This document shows positions 27,479-36,072 of a DNA stretch of 64,000 nucleotides, one piece after another. The notes beneath the pieces are model-generated. The model was not told where the DNA came from and made no database searches. It worked only from the letters and a program-made list of their open reading frames with translations. The stretch is from Bosea beijingensis (GTDB taxonomy: Bacteria > Pseudomonadota > Alphaproteobacteria > Rhizobiales > Beijerinckiaceae). How positions within the stretch are numbered: position 1 is the first letter of the stretch; every line of letters begins with the position of its first letter. Location of the stretch: NCBI RefSeq assembly GCF_030758975.1, contig NZ_CP132359.1, positions 186,001 to 250,000 of the forward strand, written 5' to 3'. The position numbers were made by a program, and so were the translations under genes.

Positions 27479-28719
27479 CCGGAGCCCTTATCGGCCAGCT
27501 TGCCGGAGGTCATCTCCGGCAAGGCCACCCGGTCCATCAGGGCCAGCGCCTCGCGCTCGTATTGTTCGAGCACGGCTTGCCACTGGAAAGCCTCCTGCGC
27601 ACGCGCCAGCGCCGCCGTCTTCAGGCGTACGGCCAGGGCATCGTCCGCGATCAGCCGGTCGATCGCCTCCGAGCAGCTCGCTTCGTCGCTGAAGAACAGC
27701 GCAGCATCGCCGGCCGTCCAGCGGTTATAGGCATTGTCATGCGCGACGACCGGATTGCCGGCCCAGAGCGCCTCGACCAGGGACGGATTGGTGCCGCCGA
27801 CCGTGTGACCATGCAGATAGACGCGCGCATGGAAGCGCAGGGCCTGTACGATGCTCGCATCGTAGATCGCGCCGGGCGTCAGCACTTCCGGCCCGGCCGC
27901 GGCCATGACCCGGCGATGGTATTCGATCTCGTCCGAGAGCGTGCCGAGGACCACGAGCTTCATGCCCCGCGGCTTGCGCGAGAAGGCCTCGACCAGCGTC
28001 AGGATCGAGTTGTCGGGCTCGATCCGGGCGATCGAGACGAGATAGCGCCCGCTTTCGAGGCCGAGCTTGGCAAGCGGCGCCGTCGGCGCCGACAGGATCG
28101 GCACGCCGCCATAGGGGATCATCGCCGTGGCGGAGCGGGAGCGACGGGTCGCCAGGTGATCGGCGATGATCGGATGATCGGCCACGAGCCGATGCGACGA
28201 CCAGGCCGCTATCCATTCGTTGAGCCAGAACCAGGCACGGACCGGAAAGGGCCATTTCGGCCGGCGCCATTCGATCCCGTCCATGTTGGTCAGGATCTTC
28301 CGGCGGGCCAGGCGCAGCCAGGGCAGGAAGACGGCCCCGTTATAGCCCAGCACGAGACTCACCGCCTGGCGCCGTGCCGCATCCCGCGCGCAGTGCCAAT
28401 CGAATTCCAGCGTCGCCCGCGGTCCCTCCGAGGCGACCTGCGTGCGGATCAGCTCGATGCCCCGCCACATCTCGCTGCGAAAGCGCTGCGTGACGGTCGC
28501 AACCTCATCCTGGCAGTAAACACCGACGCGCCAGCCGCGCTCGACGAGAAAAAGCGCCAACTTCTCCGCAAAGGTCTCGAAACCGCCATGCGCTGCCGGA
28601 ATCCCTCGCGTTCCGAGGATCAGCAGGGTGGGAGGGGTAGCCATTTTCAAACTGTCCAAACCGGCTCGCACATCATCGCGAGCGAAGCGTCGCAGCTTCA
28701 TTATGCCTTGAGTTTCCAT
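27475..28719 (-). CDS. Glycosyltransferase family 4 protein with DUF1972 N-terminus
   Basis: About 414 residues. The N-terminal DUF1972 domain has the typical ILGTRGIPAAHGGFETFAEKL, and the C-terminal GT4 domain has the donor-binding stretch HTVGGTNPSLVEALWAGNPVV. Relatives are rhamnosyl- or similar transferases that add a sugar to a lipid-linked repeat unit in the cytoplasm. ATG 28719 has an AGGGGG site 7 bases upstream and is used here; family members usually begin near the ATG at 28644, so the true start is uncertain by up to 25 residues. It is first in a two-gene operon with the GH5 gene and divergent from the next glycosyltransferase. Confidence 0.88.
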   Translation of the reverse strand: METQGIMKLRRFARDDVRAGLDSLKMATPPTLLILGTRGIPAAHGGFETFAEKLALFLVERGWRVGVYCQDEVATVTQRFRSEMWRGIELIRTQVASEGPRATLEFDWHCARDAARRQAVSLVLGYNGAVFLPWLRLARRKILTNMDGIEWRRPKWPFPVRAWFWLNEWIAAWSSHRLVADHPIIADHLATRRSRSATAMIPYGGVPILSAPTAPLAKLGLESGRYLVSIARIEPDNSILTLVEAFSRKPRGMKLVVLGTLSDEIEYHRRVMAAAGPEVLTPGAIYDASIVQALRFHARVYLHGHTVGGTNPSLVEALWAGNPVVAHDNAYNRWTAGDAALFFSDEASCSEAIDRLIADDALAVRLKTAALARAQEAFQWQAVLEQYEREALALMDRVALPEMTSGKLADKGSG

Positions 28720-28816
28720 GATTTATCCCCCTTTCATCCGGAATGGTTAGGACCTGCTTTCCCGCATTCCGGACTCGTTCGGCCGGGACCAAGACGGCCT
28801 TGAACGGAAATGGATC

Positions 28817-29956
28817 GTGACGCTGCGCATCGCCTGCATTCACCAGGGTTACGAGCTCTACGGCTCGGATCGCAGCTTCGCCGAGAGCGTCGCGGCGCTG
28901 CGCCAAGCCTATCCTTCGGCCGAGATCGAGGTCGTCCTGCCACGCGATGGACCAATTCGCGGACTGCTCGAAACCAATGCCGACAGGATCGTGATCGAGC
29001 CGCTCTGGGTTCTGAGGCGCAAGGACCTTCCCCGGCTGGTCGCGACCGCGCCAGTGGTCCTGCCCCTCGCCGTGCTCCGGGCCGCACGGCGTCTCAGGCG
29101 ATGCGATCTAGTGTACATCAACACCTCGGTTATCGTCGATCACGTCCTCGCGGCCCGGTTCTTTCCGGGCAAGGCGATCCAGCACATCCATGAGATTCCC
29201 GAAGGCGCGACGCGCCGGCTGCTGCGCCGGCTCGTCCTCTGGGGCCGTGCCCGGCTGATCTTCAATTCGCGGGCGACGCGCGACGCCTTCGAGGCCCCGC
29301 CGGGCCACCCCTCAGGCGTCATCTATAACGGCGTCGCCGGCCCCGCCGACTGGGCGCCGACCGACTATGACGGCCAGCGCCGCCTGCGCGTGCTGATGCT
29401 CGGCCGGATCAACCGCATCAAGGGGCAGGAGGTCCTGCTCGCGGCGCTCGCCGCCCTGCCCTCCGATATCCGCGACCGGATAGAGACCCGCATCGTCGGC
29501 AGCGCCTTCGAGGACCCCGGCCTCGAAATGGCCTTGCGCGAAGCCGTGACCGGCGCCGGCCTTGGATCCCATGTCAGCGTCGAGCCCTTCCTCGACGATC
29601 CCACTCCGCTCTATCGCTGGGCGGATGTCGTGACCGTGCCGTCGCGCCGGCCGGAATCGCTCGGCCGTGTCGCGATCGAGGCGATGGCCTTCGGCCGGCC
29701 ACCGCTCGCCTCCGCCATCGGCGGATTGCGCGAGGTCGTCGCCGACCGCGTCACGGGCCGCCTGCTGCCGCCGGGCGATGCCGCTGCTTTGGCACAGGCG
29801 CTCGCCGAGATCGTCGGCAATCCCGGCGTGCTCGCGCCGATGGCACAGGCCGGGCGCGAGCGCTTCGTCGCGCTCTTCAGCGAGCAGGCCGTGGCGGAGG
29901 CCATCGCCGCCGTCGCCGACGACATGCTGGGCCGGAGCGTGGGCCGACCGCGATGA
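28817..29956 (+). CDS. Glycosyltransferase family 4 protein
   Basis: A 379-residue GT-B enzyme. The acceptor-side N-terminus begins LRIACIHQGYELYGSDRSFAESV, and the donor-side C-terminus has RLRVLMLGRINRIKGQEVLL and PSRRPESLGRVAIEAMAFGRPP, which includes the E-x7-E type motif of retaining GT4 enzymes. It should add a nucleotide-sugar-derived residue to the growing exopolysaccharide unit. The start is GTG at 28817; an ATG seven bases earlier is out of frame. Its stop overlaps the flippase start as ATGA. Confidence 0.9.
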   Translation: MTLRIACIHQGYELYGSDRSFAESVAALRQAYPSAEIEVVLPRDGPIRGLLETNADRIVIEPLWVLRRKDLPRLVATAPVVLPLAVLRAARRLRRCDLVYINTSVIVDHVLAARFFPGKAIQHIHEIPEGATRRLLRRLVLWGRARLIFNSRATRDAFEAPPGHPSGVIYNGVAGPADWAPTDYDGQRRLRVLMLGRINRIKGQEVLLAALAALPSDIRDRIETRIVGSAFEDPGLEMALREAVTGAGLGSHVSVEPFLDDPTPLYRWADVVTVPSRRPESLGRVAIEAMAFGRPPLASAIGGLREVVADRVTGRLLPPGDAAALAQALAEIVGNPGVLAPMAQAGRERFVALFSEQAVAEAIAAVADDMLGRSVGRPR

Positions 29957-31206
29957 ACGCCCAAGCCATCCGCCAGATCATCCTGCGGCTCGTCGTCATG
30001 GTCGGCGGCGAGGCGATGCAGAGCGCCTTCCATCTCGGCCTCAACATCGCGCTGCTGCATGCGGTCTCGGCGCGGGACTACGGCGTCTTCGCGCTGGTGA
30101 TGGTCGTCGGCGGCCTCGGCCTGACCTATATCCGCGCGTTCACGGCCCTGCCGGCCAGCATCGCCATCGCTCAGAGCCGCCGCCTTGGCGCGGCCGGAGC
30201 CTATGAAGTCACCTTCGGCTCGGCCGCGATGCTGCTATCGCTGCTGCTCGGCCTCGCCGTCACCGGCGCCCTCAGCGTCTGGCTCGACGAGGGCGCCCTG
30301 TTCGGCGGGGCTTTCGTCGGCCTCTGGGCGCTGCGGACGCATCTGCGCACGGTCTTCTTCGCCCGCGGCCGGCAAATGCTGGTCAGCGCCAGCGACCTCG
30401 CCTTCACGCTCAGCGGGGCGGCCGGAACGATCTGGGTGATCTGGGATGAGACGCACATTCTCCTGCGCACCTTCTCGGTGATGACCGCGGCCAACGCGCT
30501 CGGCATCGCGGTCTTGCTGGTCCTCGGGCGGCGGGCCATCCGGGCCAGCCTCGGCCGGCATGTCCGGCGGCGCTACCGGCGGCTCTGGCGCGAGCTGAGA
30601 TGGTCGGTGTTGAGCGTGACGATCACCAATCTCCAGGGCCAGGGCATGGCGCTGATGGTCGCGGCCATGGCCGGCCCGGCGGCCTATGCTCCGATCGCGG
30701 CCGCGCTGGTCAATTTCGTTCCGCTCCGCATCGTCTCCACCGCCTTCGCCAACATGATGCACCCCGAGCTCTCCAAGCTCATGGCGCATCGCGACTTCGC
30801 CAAGGTCGGAGAGCGGCTGCGGCGCTGGCCCCTGCCGCTGGCCTGCCTCGGCATCCTCTACGGCATCGTCGTGATGGTCGCCCTGCCCTTCATCGAGCCG
30901 AACAGCCTCGAAGGCACGCGCTTCCTCAAGATCTCGATCCTGGCCTGGGTGATGAGCAGCCTGCCGATGCTCTATGTCATGCCGCGCATCTGGCTGGAGA
31001 TCGCGCAGGACTTTCGCTCGATCGCCATCCTCTCGGCCATCGCCGCCGCGGCGGGCCTGCTCGTCGTCTTCGTCCTGCTGCTGACGGTTTCGCCGTCCTG
31101 GGCGCTGCTCGGCGGCGCGCTCTCGGAGATCATCGTACTGATCGGCTCCTGGGCGATCGTCCTGCCCCGACAGCGCGCGGCCGAAGCGGCCGGCCAACTC
31201 CGCTGA
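29953..31206 (+). CDS. Oligosaccharide flippase (Wzx-like, MATE/MOP superfamily)
   Basis: A 417-residue protein with about twelve TM helices. The start resembles other polysaccharide flippases (RQIILRLVVMVGGEAMQSAFHLGLNIALLHAVSARDYGVFALVM), where a YG-x-F element follows the first helices. It would move the undecaprenyl-linked repeat unit across the inner membrane before polymerisation by the VpsF-like protein. It is coupled by a 4-base overlap to the glycosyltransferase upstream and closes the polysaccharide cluster. Confidence 0.87.
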   Translation: MNAQAIRQIILRLVVMVGGEAMQSAFHLGLNIALLHAVSARDYGVFALVMVVGGLGLTYIRAFTALPASIAIAQSRRLGAAGAYEVTFGSAAMLLSLLLGLAVTGALSVWLDEGALFGGAFVGLWALRTHLRTVFFARGRQMLVSASDLAFTLSGAAGTIWVIWDETHILLRTFSVMTAANALGIAVLLVLGRRAIRASLGRHVRRRYRRLWRELRWSVLSVTITNLQGQGMALMVAAMAGPAAYAPIAAALVNFVPLRIVSTAFANMMHPELSKLMAHRDFAKVGERLRRWPLPLACLGILYGIVVMVALPFIEPNSLEGTRFLKISILAWVMSSLPMLYVMPRIWLEIAQDFRSIAILSAIAAAAGLLVVFVLLLTVSPSWALLGGALSEIIVLIGSWAIVLPRQRAAEAAGQLR

Positions 31207-31224
31207 CGCAGGCGCGCCGATGGC

Positions 31225-31244
31225 TAGCATAGGCAATATCTATT
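31225..31244 (+). promoter_or_regulatory. Candidate LysR operator upstream of the M20 hydrolase gene
   Basis: TAGCATAGG-N5-TCTATT, containing ATAG-N7-CTAT (a T-N11-A LysR-type box). The same 15 fixed bases at the same spacing recur at 33629-33648 between the LysR gene and the RraA-family gene. The site is 113 bases before the hydrolase start. Confidence 0.65.
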
Positions 31245-31356
31245 TGCCTGCGCCGCCCCCGGCCTGAAATCCTGAGACGGATGGTTCGCTCGCGATGGTG
31301 GTGCGAACCATCGTCCCGCAGCAGCCCCCGCCCGATCCGGCGGAGAGGAGACCGTC

Positions 31357-32601
31357 ATGCCCAGCCTCGACACGGCCCGTATCGACATCGAGCGGTTCTG
31401 GACCACGATCGAGCGCTCGGCCGAGATCGGCCCGGGGCGGCCGGGCGGTCTCTCCCGCCTTGCTCTGTCCGATGCCGACAAGCAGGTGCGCGACACCTTC
31501 GTCGGCTGGTGCCGCGAAGCCGGGCTCACCGTCCGCGTCGACGGCATCGGCAACATCTTCGCCCGCCGCGCCGGCACCGATGACAGCCTGCCGCCGGTGG
31601 TGATGGGCAGCCATCTCGACACGCAGATCAACGGCGGCCGCTTCGACGGCATCGCCGGTGTGCTCGGCGGGCTCGAAGTCTGCCGCACGCTCGACGCGCT
31701 CGGCCATCGCACGCGCAGGCCGATCGAGATCGTCAACTGGACCAACGAGGAAGGCGCGCGCTTCTCGCCGCCGATGGTCGGCTCCGGCTGCTTCGTGGGC
31801 GCCTATACGCTCGACTGGGCGCAGGGGCGCACCGACGAGGATGGCCGCACGATCGGGCAGGAGCTGGAGCGGATCGGCTATCGCGGCGAGATGGAAGCCG
31901 CGCCCCACGCCTTCGACGCCTATGTCGAGTTCCATATCGAGCAGGGCTACTATCTCGACCGCGACGGCATGCAGATCGGCGTCGTCACCGGTGGCTTTCC
32001 GAGCACGGGCATGCTCGTCGAGTTCAAGGGCGAGACCGCCCATACCGGCCCCTGGCCGATGGAGCGTCGCCGCAACGCCCTGCTCGCCGGCGCCCGCCTG
32101 CTGGTCGAGACCGACGAGATCGGCTGGGCCTATGCCGCTGGCGGCGGCAAGGCGACGGCCGCGCGCCTCGCCGCCTGGCCGAACAAGCCGGGCATCCTCT
32201 CGGACTGGGCGCAGGCCGTCTGCGACGTCCGCCATCCCGACCCGGAAACCTCCGAGGTCATGGCCGAGCGCGTGCGCCGCGCCGTCGGCGAATCCGCCGC
32301 CCGCGCCGGCTGCACTGCCGAGATCCTCGATGTCTGGAAATGGGGCGGCAGGATCTTCGCGCAGGAGCTGATCGACAGCGTCCGCAAGACCTCGCTGGCG
32401 CTGGGCTACCGCACGCAGGACATCCTCAGCCAGGCAGGGCACGACGCCTATTTCGTCGCCCGCCATGCTCCGACGACGATGATCTTCGCGCCCTGCAAGG
32501 GCGGCATCACCCATAACAATGCCGAGCTCTGCACGAAGGAAGACCTCGAACCCGGCCTCAACGTGCTGCTTCACACCGTCATGGCACGGGCGGATCGCTG
32601 A
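31357..32601 (+). CDS. M20 family amidohydrolase (hydantoinase/carbamoylase, AmaB-like)
   Basis: A 414-residue enzyme of the Zn-dependent hydantoinase/carbamoylase group: N-carbamoyl-L-amino acid hydrolases, allantoate and ureidoglycine-type amidohydrolases. Metal ligands are seen in GSHLDTQINGGRFDG, NWTNEEGARFSP and, later, GHDAYFVA; the dimerisation (lid) domain lies at about 215-330. It hydrolyses a C-N bond in a linear amide. Context suggests it works with the imported solute of the ABC system at 34455-37862. A candidate LysR site lies upstream, and its 3' end overlaps that of the convergent LysR gene by 23 bases. Confidence 0.9.
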   Translation: MPSLDTARIDIERFWTTIERSAEIGPGRPGGLSRLALSDADKQVRDTFVGWCREAGLTVRVDGIGNIFARRAGTDDSLPPVVMGSHLDTQINGGRFDGIAGVLGGLEVCRTLDALGHRTRRPIEIVNWTNEEGARFSPPMVGSGCFVGAYTLDWAQGRTDEDGRTIGQELERIGYRGEMEAAPHAFDAYVEFHIEQGYYLDRDGMQIGVVTGGFPSTGMLVEFKGETAHTGPWPMERRRNALLAGARLLVETDEIGWAYAAGGGKATAARLAAWPNKPGILSDWAQAVCDVRHPDPETSEVMAERVRRAVGESAARAGCTAEILDVWKWGGRIFAQELIDSVRKTSLALGYRTQDILSQAGHDAYFVARHAPTTMIFAPCKGGITHNNAELCTKEDLEPGLNVLLHTVMARADR

Positions 32602-33559
32602 GCAGAGCCTCGGCGGCCTCGGCCGCCGGCTCTTCCTCCGTCACGATACGCTGCTGCTCGAACAGCCGCAGGAAGGCCTCTTCCGCGGCATTGAGCTGCA
32701 TGGCGGGGTTCGAGACAAAATAAAGATCGGCACCGAGCAGATCCTCGGGCCGCGCCAAATTCCACAGCGAGCGACTCTCCAATGCCTCGGCCACCGAGGC
32801 CAGCGGCAGGATGCCGATGCCGAGTCCGGCGGAGATCATCCGCGTGACCTCCTCGAGATTGGGGCTGGAGCCGACGACCCGGCTGCCGAGTCCCGCCCCT
32901 TCCCTGACCGAGACCATCGGCTCCAACGCACCGTCCTGCCCGCAGGCGAGCGCGACGAAAGGCTCGTCGCGCAGTTCCGTGAGCGGCACGTCCGCGAGCC
33001 CGAAGAGCGGATGCCCGCGCCCGCACAGGATGCCGAATTCCTCGCGCAGAAGCGGCCGGCAATCGAGCCCGGCCAAGGGTTTGGCGAGCAGGCAGAAGCC
33101 GAAGGGGCTGAGCTTCTGCGAGACCGCCCGGACGATGTCCTGGCTGTTGGCGACGTCGATCCGCACGCTGACGCCGGGATGCTTGCGGTTGAGCAGCGTC
33201 AGCGTCCGGTCGAGCGGGGGCAGCACGACATGGGTGACGACGAGGAGCCGCACCAGCCCGGTCAGATCGTCATGATCCTCCGACAGCCGGTCGCCGATGC
33301 GCGCCACGCTGCGGTAGATGTCGACACATTCCTTGTAGAGCAGTTCGCCGCGCTTGGTCAGGACGAAGCGGCGGCTGTCGCGCTGGATCAACTGGCCGCC
33401 CAACGTCTCCTCCAGTCGCTGCAGGGCCGCGCTCACCGTCGGCTGGCGCACGAGCAGACGGTCGGCCGCCCGCGTGATGCTGCGTTCCTCGACGATGACG
33501 AGGAAGGTGTGCAGCAGGTTCCAGTTGAGATGGTGCAGCTTCGGCTTCGTTCCGTTCAA
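32579..33559 (-). CDS. LysR family transcriptional regulator
   Basis: About 326 residues: a winged helix-turn-helix at residues 10-70 (LLHTFLVIVEERSITRAADRL, RQPTVSAALQRLEETLG) and a LysR substrate-binding domain (about 95-300). I place the start at TTG 33559, which gives the usual NWNLLHTFLVI beginning and leaves the inverted-repeat operator at 33629-33648 outside the gene; an ATG at 33634 would lie inside the operator. It diverges from the RraA-family gene, converges with the M20 hydrolase, and probably activates both using the repeated site. Confidence 0.88.
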   Translation of the reverse strand: MNGTKPKLHHLNWNLLHTFLVIVEERSITRAADRLLVRQPTVSAALQRLEETLGGQLIQRDSRRFVLTKRGELLYKECVDIYRSVARIGDRLSEDHDDLTGLVRLLVVTHVVLPPLDRTLTLLNRKHPGVSVRIDVANSQDIVRAVSQKLSPFGFCLLAKPLAGLDCRPLLREEFGILCGRGHPLFGLADVPLTELRDEPFVALACGQDGALEPMVSVREGAGLGSRVVGSSPNLEEVTRMISAGLGIGILPLASVAEALESRSLWNLARPEDLLGADLYFVSNPAMQLNAAEEAFLRLFEQQRIVTEEEPAAEAAEALLSDPPVP

Positions 33560-33628
33560 GCGCGTATCTCTCTTTCCTTGATGGTCCCTGCCCCTTATGC
33601 AAACCCGCTGCCGTGGCAAGCCTATGCT

Positions 33629-33648
33629 TAGCATAGGAACTGTCTATT
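33629..33648. promoter_or_regulatory. Candidate LysR operator in the lysR-rraA-like divergent gap
   Basis: TAGCATAGG-N5-TCTATT, identical at all fixed positions to the site at 31225-31244. It is also flanked by an inverted repeat, CCTATGC-TTA-GCATAGG (33621-33637). Position between two divergent genes is classic for LysR regulation. Confidence 0.7.
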
Positions 33649-33712
33649 GGACCCGGTTTCACCGCTTCCTTAGGTTCGGCAGAACGCGACATCCTCCAGC
33701 GCAAGGGCGACC

Positions 33713-34378
33713 ATGACAGCGACCGGATCATCGGCCGAAGCCTCGATCGCACAGCGCGCCGCGCTCTTCCGCGAGATCGAGACCGCGACGCTCGGCCATA
33801 TCCTGACCGAGGGCTTCATGGCTCCGGCGATCCAGTGCGTCATCGAGGGCCCGCGCGTCTGCGGCCCGGCCCTCACCGTCAGCGTCCCGGCGGATGACGG
33901 CGCGGTTCTCTCCTGCGCCCTGACGCAGGCCAAGCCCGGCGACATCCTCGTCATCGACCGCCAGGGCGACGAGCGCCATGCCTGCTGGGGCGCGGTGATG
34001 ACCGCCGCCGCGCAGGCCGCGGGCATTGTCGGCGTCGTCATCGACGGTTTCGTCACAGATGTCGCGGCGATCCGGGCCTCCGGCCTGCCGGTCTGGTGCC
34101 GCGGCCGCTCGCCCCTGACGACCAAGCTCCTCGGCAAGGGCGGCACGATCGGCGAAACGGTCCAGTGCGGTGGCGCGACGGTGCGATCCGGTGACCTCAT
34201 CCTCGCTGACGAGAACGGTGTCTGCGTCATCGATCCCGCCGAAGCCGAGACCCTGGCCCGGACCTGCGCCGCCATGCAGGCGGCCGAGCCGGATGTCATC
34301 GCGCGCGTCCTCAAGGGCGAGCGCATCGACGAGATCAACGGCGCGCGGAAGCTCTGGGAAAAGTCGCAACCTTCGTAG
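33713..34378 (+). CDS. RraA-family protein (4-hydroxy-4-methyl-2-oxoglutarate aldolase/oxaloacetate decarboxylase-like)
   Basis: A 221-residue protein of the RraA/HMG aldolase family. Signatures are ALTVSVPADDGAVLSCALTQAKPGDILVID, the central GVVIDGFVTDV, and the C-terminal VRSGDLILADENGVCVID. Members in catabolic operons act as divalent-metal aldolases or decarboxylases on 2-oxo acids; the RNase E inhibitor RraA of enterobacteria is a different branch. Here it lies between a LysR gene and a peptide-type ABC system, so a catabolic role is far more likely. 61-84 bases upstream is the candidate LysR site. The exact substrate is unknown. Confidence 0.86.
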   Translation: MTATGSSAEASIAQRAALFREIETATLGHILTEGFMAPAIQCVIEGPRVCGPALTVSVPADDGAVLSCALTQAKPGDILVIDRQGDERHACWGAVMTAAAQAAGIVGVVIDGFVTDVAAIRASGLPVWCRGRSPLTTKLLGKGGTIGETVQCGGATVRSGDLILADENGVCVIDPAEAETLARTCAAMQAAEPDVIARVLKGERIDEINGARKLWEKSQPS

Positions 34379-34454
34379 GCTCCGGCCGCAGAATCGCCCA
34401 TAGAGGCGCGCTCCGGCCGGATGGATCATCCAGAAAACACAGGGGAATAGACCG

Positions 34455-35978
34455 ATGAAGATTTTGGGAACGACCGCGCTGGCCGGCGCGCTCTTGGCCG
34501 CCTCCTTCGCCTTCGCGCCGGCTCCGGCGATGGCCGGCAAGGCCGACGATACGCTCAACGCCGCCTTCGCGCTGGAGCCGGAAGCGCTCGATACCTACAA
34601 GATCGCCGGTCGCGAAGGGCTGATCCTCGCCCGGCACATCTATGACGGCCTGCTCTACAAGGATCTCGACACCGGCGAGATCAAGCCGGCGCTCGCCAAG
34701 GCCTGGCGCTTCGTCGATCCCATGACCATGGAATTCGATCTGCGCGAGGGCGTGACCTTCCATAACGGCGCCAAGTTCACCGCCGACGACGTGGTCTATA
34801 CCCTGACCACCGTGCTCGACCCGGCCTATGGCACCCGCTTCCGTATCGCCGTGGACTGGATCGACAAGGTCGAGAAGGTCTCGGACTTCCAGGTCCGCAT
34901 CAAGATGGCCAAGCCCTTCGCCGGCGCGGTCGAGATGCTGGCCGATGCACTGCCGATCTATCCGGCCGCCTATTTCAAGGAGGTCGGCTCGGCCGGCATG
35001 GCGGCCAAGCCCGTCGGCACCGGCCCCTTCAAGCTCACCGAGATGACGCCCGGCATCCGTTATGCCTTCGAGCGCTTCGACGGCCACTATGCCGGCAGCC
35101 CGAAGGGCAAGCCCGCCATCGGCAAGATCGTGGTGCGCACAATTCCCGAGCTGAACACGCAGTTCGCCGAACTGATGGCCGGTAAGCTCGACTGGACCTG
35201 GCGCATCCCGCCGGACCAGGCCGCGCGCCTCGCCAGCCGCGTGCAGATCGTCAACGGCCCGATCATGCGCATCTCCTATGTCGGCATGACCGTGACCGGA
35301 AAGGGCAAGGACTACCCGACCAAGAACCTGAAGGTCCGGCAGGCGATCAACCACGCCGTCAACCGCGAGGCCATCGTCAAGGCCTTCGCCGGCGGCGCCT
35401 CGCAGGTCCTCAACACCGCCTGCAACCCCAAGCAGTTCGGCTGCGCCCAGGACGTGACGAAATACGCCTATGACCCGGCCAAGGCCAAGGCCCTGCTGAC
35501 CGAAGCCGGCTTCGCCAACGGCGTCGATATCGAGATGGTCTTCGCAGCCATGCCGCGCCCGGTCGCCGAAGCGATCGCCAATGATCTCGGCAAGGTCGGC
35601 ATCCGCACCACGCTGAACGAGCAGCAATATGCCGCCGGCGTGCAGAAGTGGCGCGCGGGCGAACTGCCGGCCTTCTTCACCAACTGGGGCAGCTACGGCA
35701 CCGGTGACGTCGCCTTCATCATCTCCAACTTCTTCGGCGGCGGCGCCGACGACCTGGTCCAGGACAAGGAAGTCATGGAGCTGGTCAACGCGGCCGACAC
35801 CTCGCAGGACCGCGCGCTGCGCGAGGCGAACTACGCCAAGGCGCTGAAGAAGATCGCCGATCAGGCCTATTGGCTGCCGATGTACGACTTCAACATCAAT
35901 TACGGCCTGTCGCAGCAGCTCACCTTCAAGCCGCATCCGGACGAGTTCGCCCGCTGGTGGCTGTCGAGCTGGAAGTAA
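34455..35978 (+). CDS. ABC transporter substrate-binding protein, family 5
   Basis: A 507-residue periplasmic protein with a signal peptide (about 1-28, ending PAPAMA-G) and SBP_bac_5 features: REGLILARHIYDGLLYKD, DLREGVTFHNGAKFTADDVVY, KPVGTGPFKLTE and VRQAINHAVNREAIVKAF. It captures a peptide-like or amide solute for the two permeases downstream. The ATG is preceded by AGGGGAA. A stem-loop in the 94-base gap to the permease gene may keep its expression higher than theirs. Two cysteines near residues 320-330 (CNPKQFGC) may form a disulphide. Confidence 0.93.
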   Translation: MKILGTTALAGALLAASFAFAPAPAMAGKADDTLNAAFALEPEALDTYKIAGREGLILARHIYDGLLYKDLDTGEIKPALAKAWRFVDPMTMEFDLREGVTFHNGAKFTADDVVYTLTTVLDPAYGTRFRIAVDWIDKVEKVSDFQVRIKMAKPFAGAVEMLADALPIYPAAYFKEVGSAGMAAKPVGTGPFKLTEMTPGIRYAFERFDGHYAGSPKGKPAIGKIVVRTIPELNTQFAELMAGKLDWTWRIPPDQAARLASRVQIVNGPIMRISYVGMTVTGKGKDYPTKNLKVRQAINHAVNREAIVKAFAGGASQVLNTACNPKQFGCAQDVTKYAYDPAKAKALLTEAGFANGVDIEMVFAAMPRPVAEAIANDLGKVGIRTTLNEQQYAAGVQKWRAGELPAFFTNWGSYGTGDVAFIISNFFGGGADDLVQDKEVMELVNAADTSQDRALREANYAKALKKIADQAYWLPMYDFNINYGLSQQLTFKPHPDEFARWWLSSWK

Positions 35979-36001
35979 CAGCTTCTTCCACATCGCCGCG
36001 T

Positions 36002-36026
36002 CGCTGCCGGTTTTCGACCGGTAGCG
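36002..36026 (+). other. Stem-loop between binding-protein and permease genes
   Basis: CGCTGCCGGT-TTTCG-ACCGGTAGCG can form a 10-pair hairpin with one G-U pair. No T-run follows, so it looks like a 3' stabiliser that protects the upstream binding-protein transcript rather than a terminator. Confidence 0.5.
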
Positions 36027-36072
36027 GCACATCCCCTGCCAGGCAGGCCGACCCGCTATCCCCGGAGCCGTC

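Noticed and set aside
33713..34378. RNase E inhibitor RraA
   Set aside because: The family name is shared, but the position between a LysR gene and catabolic transport genes favours the aldolase/decarboxylase branch.
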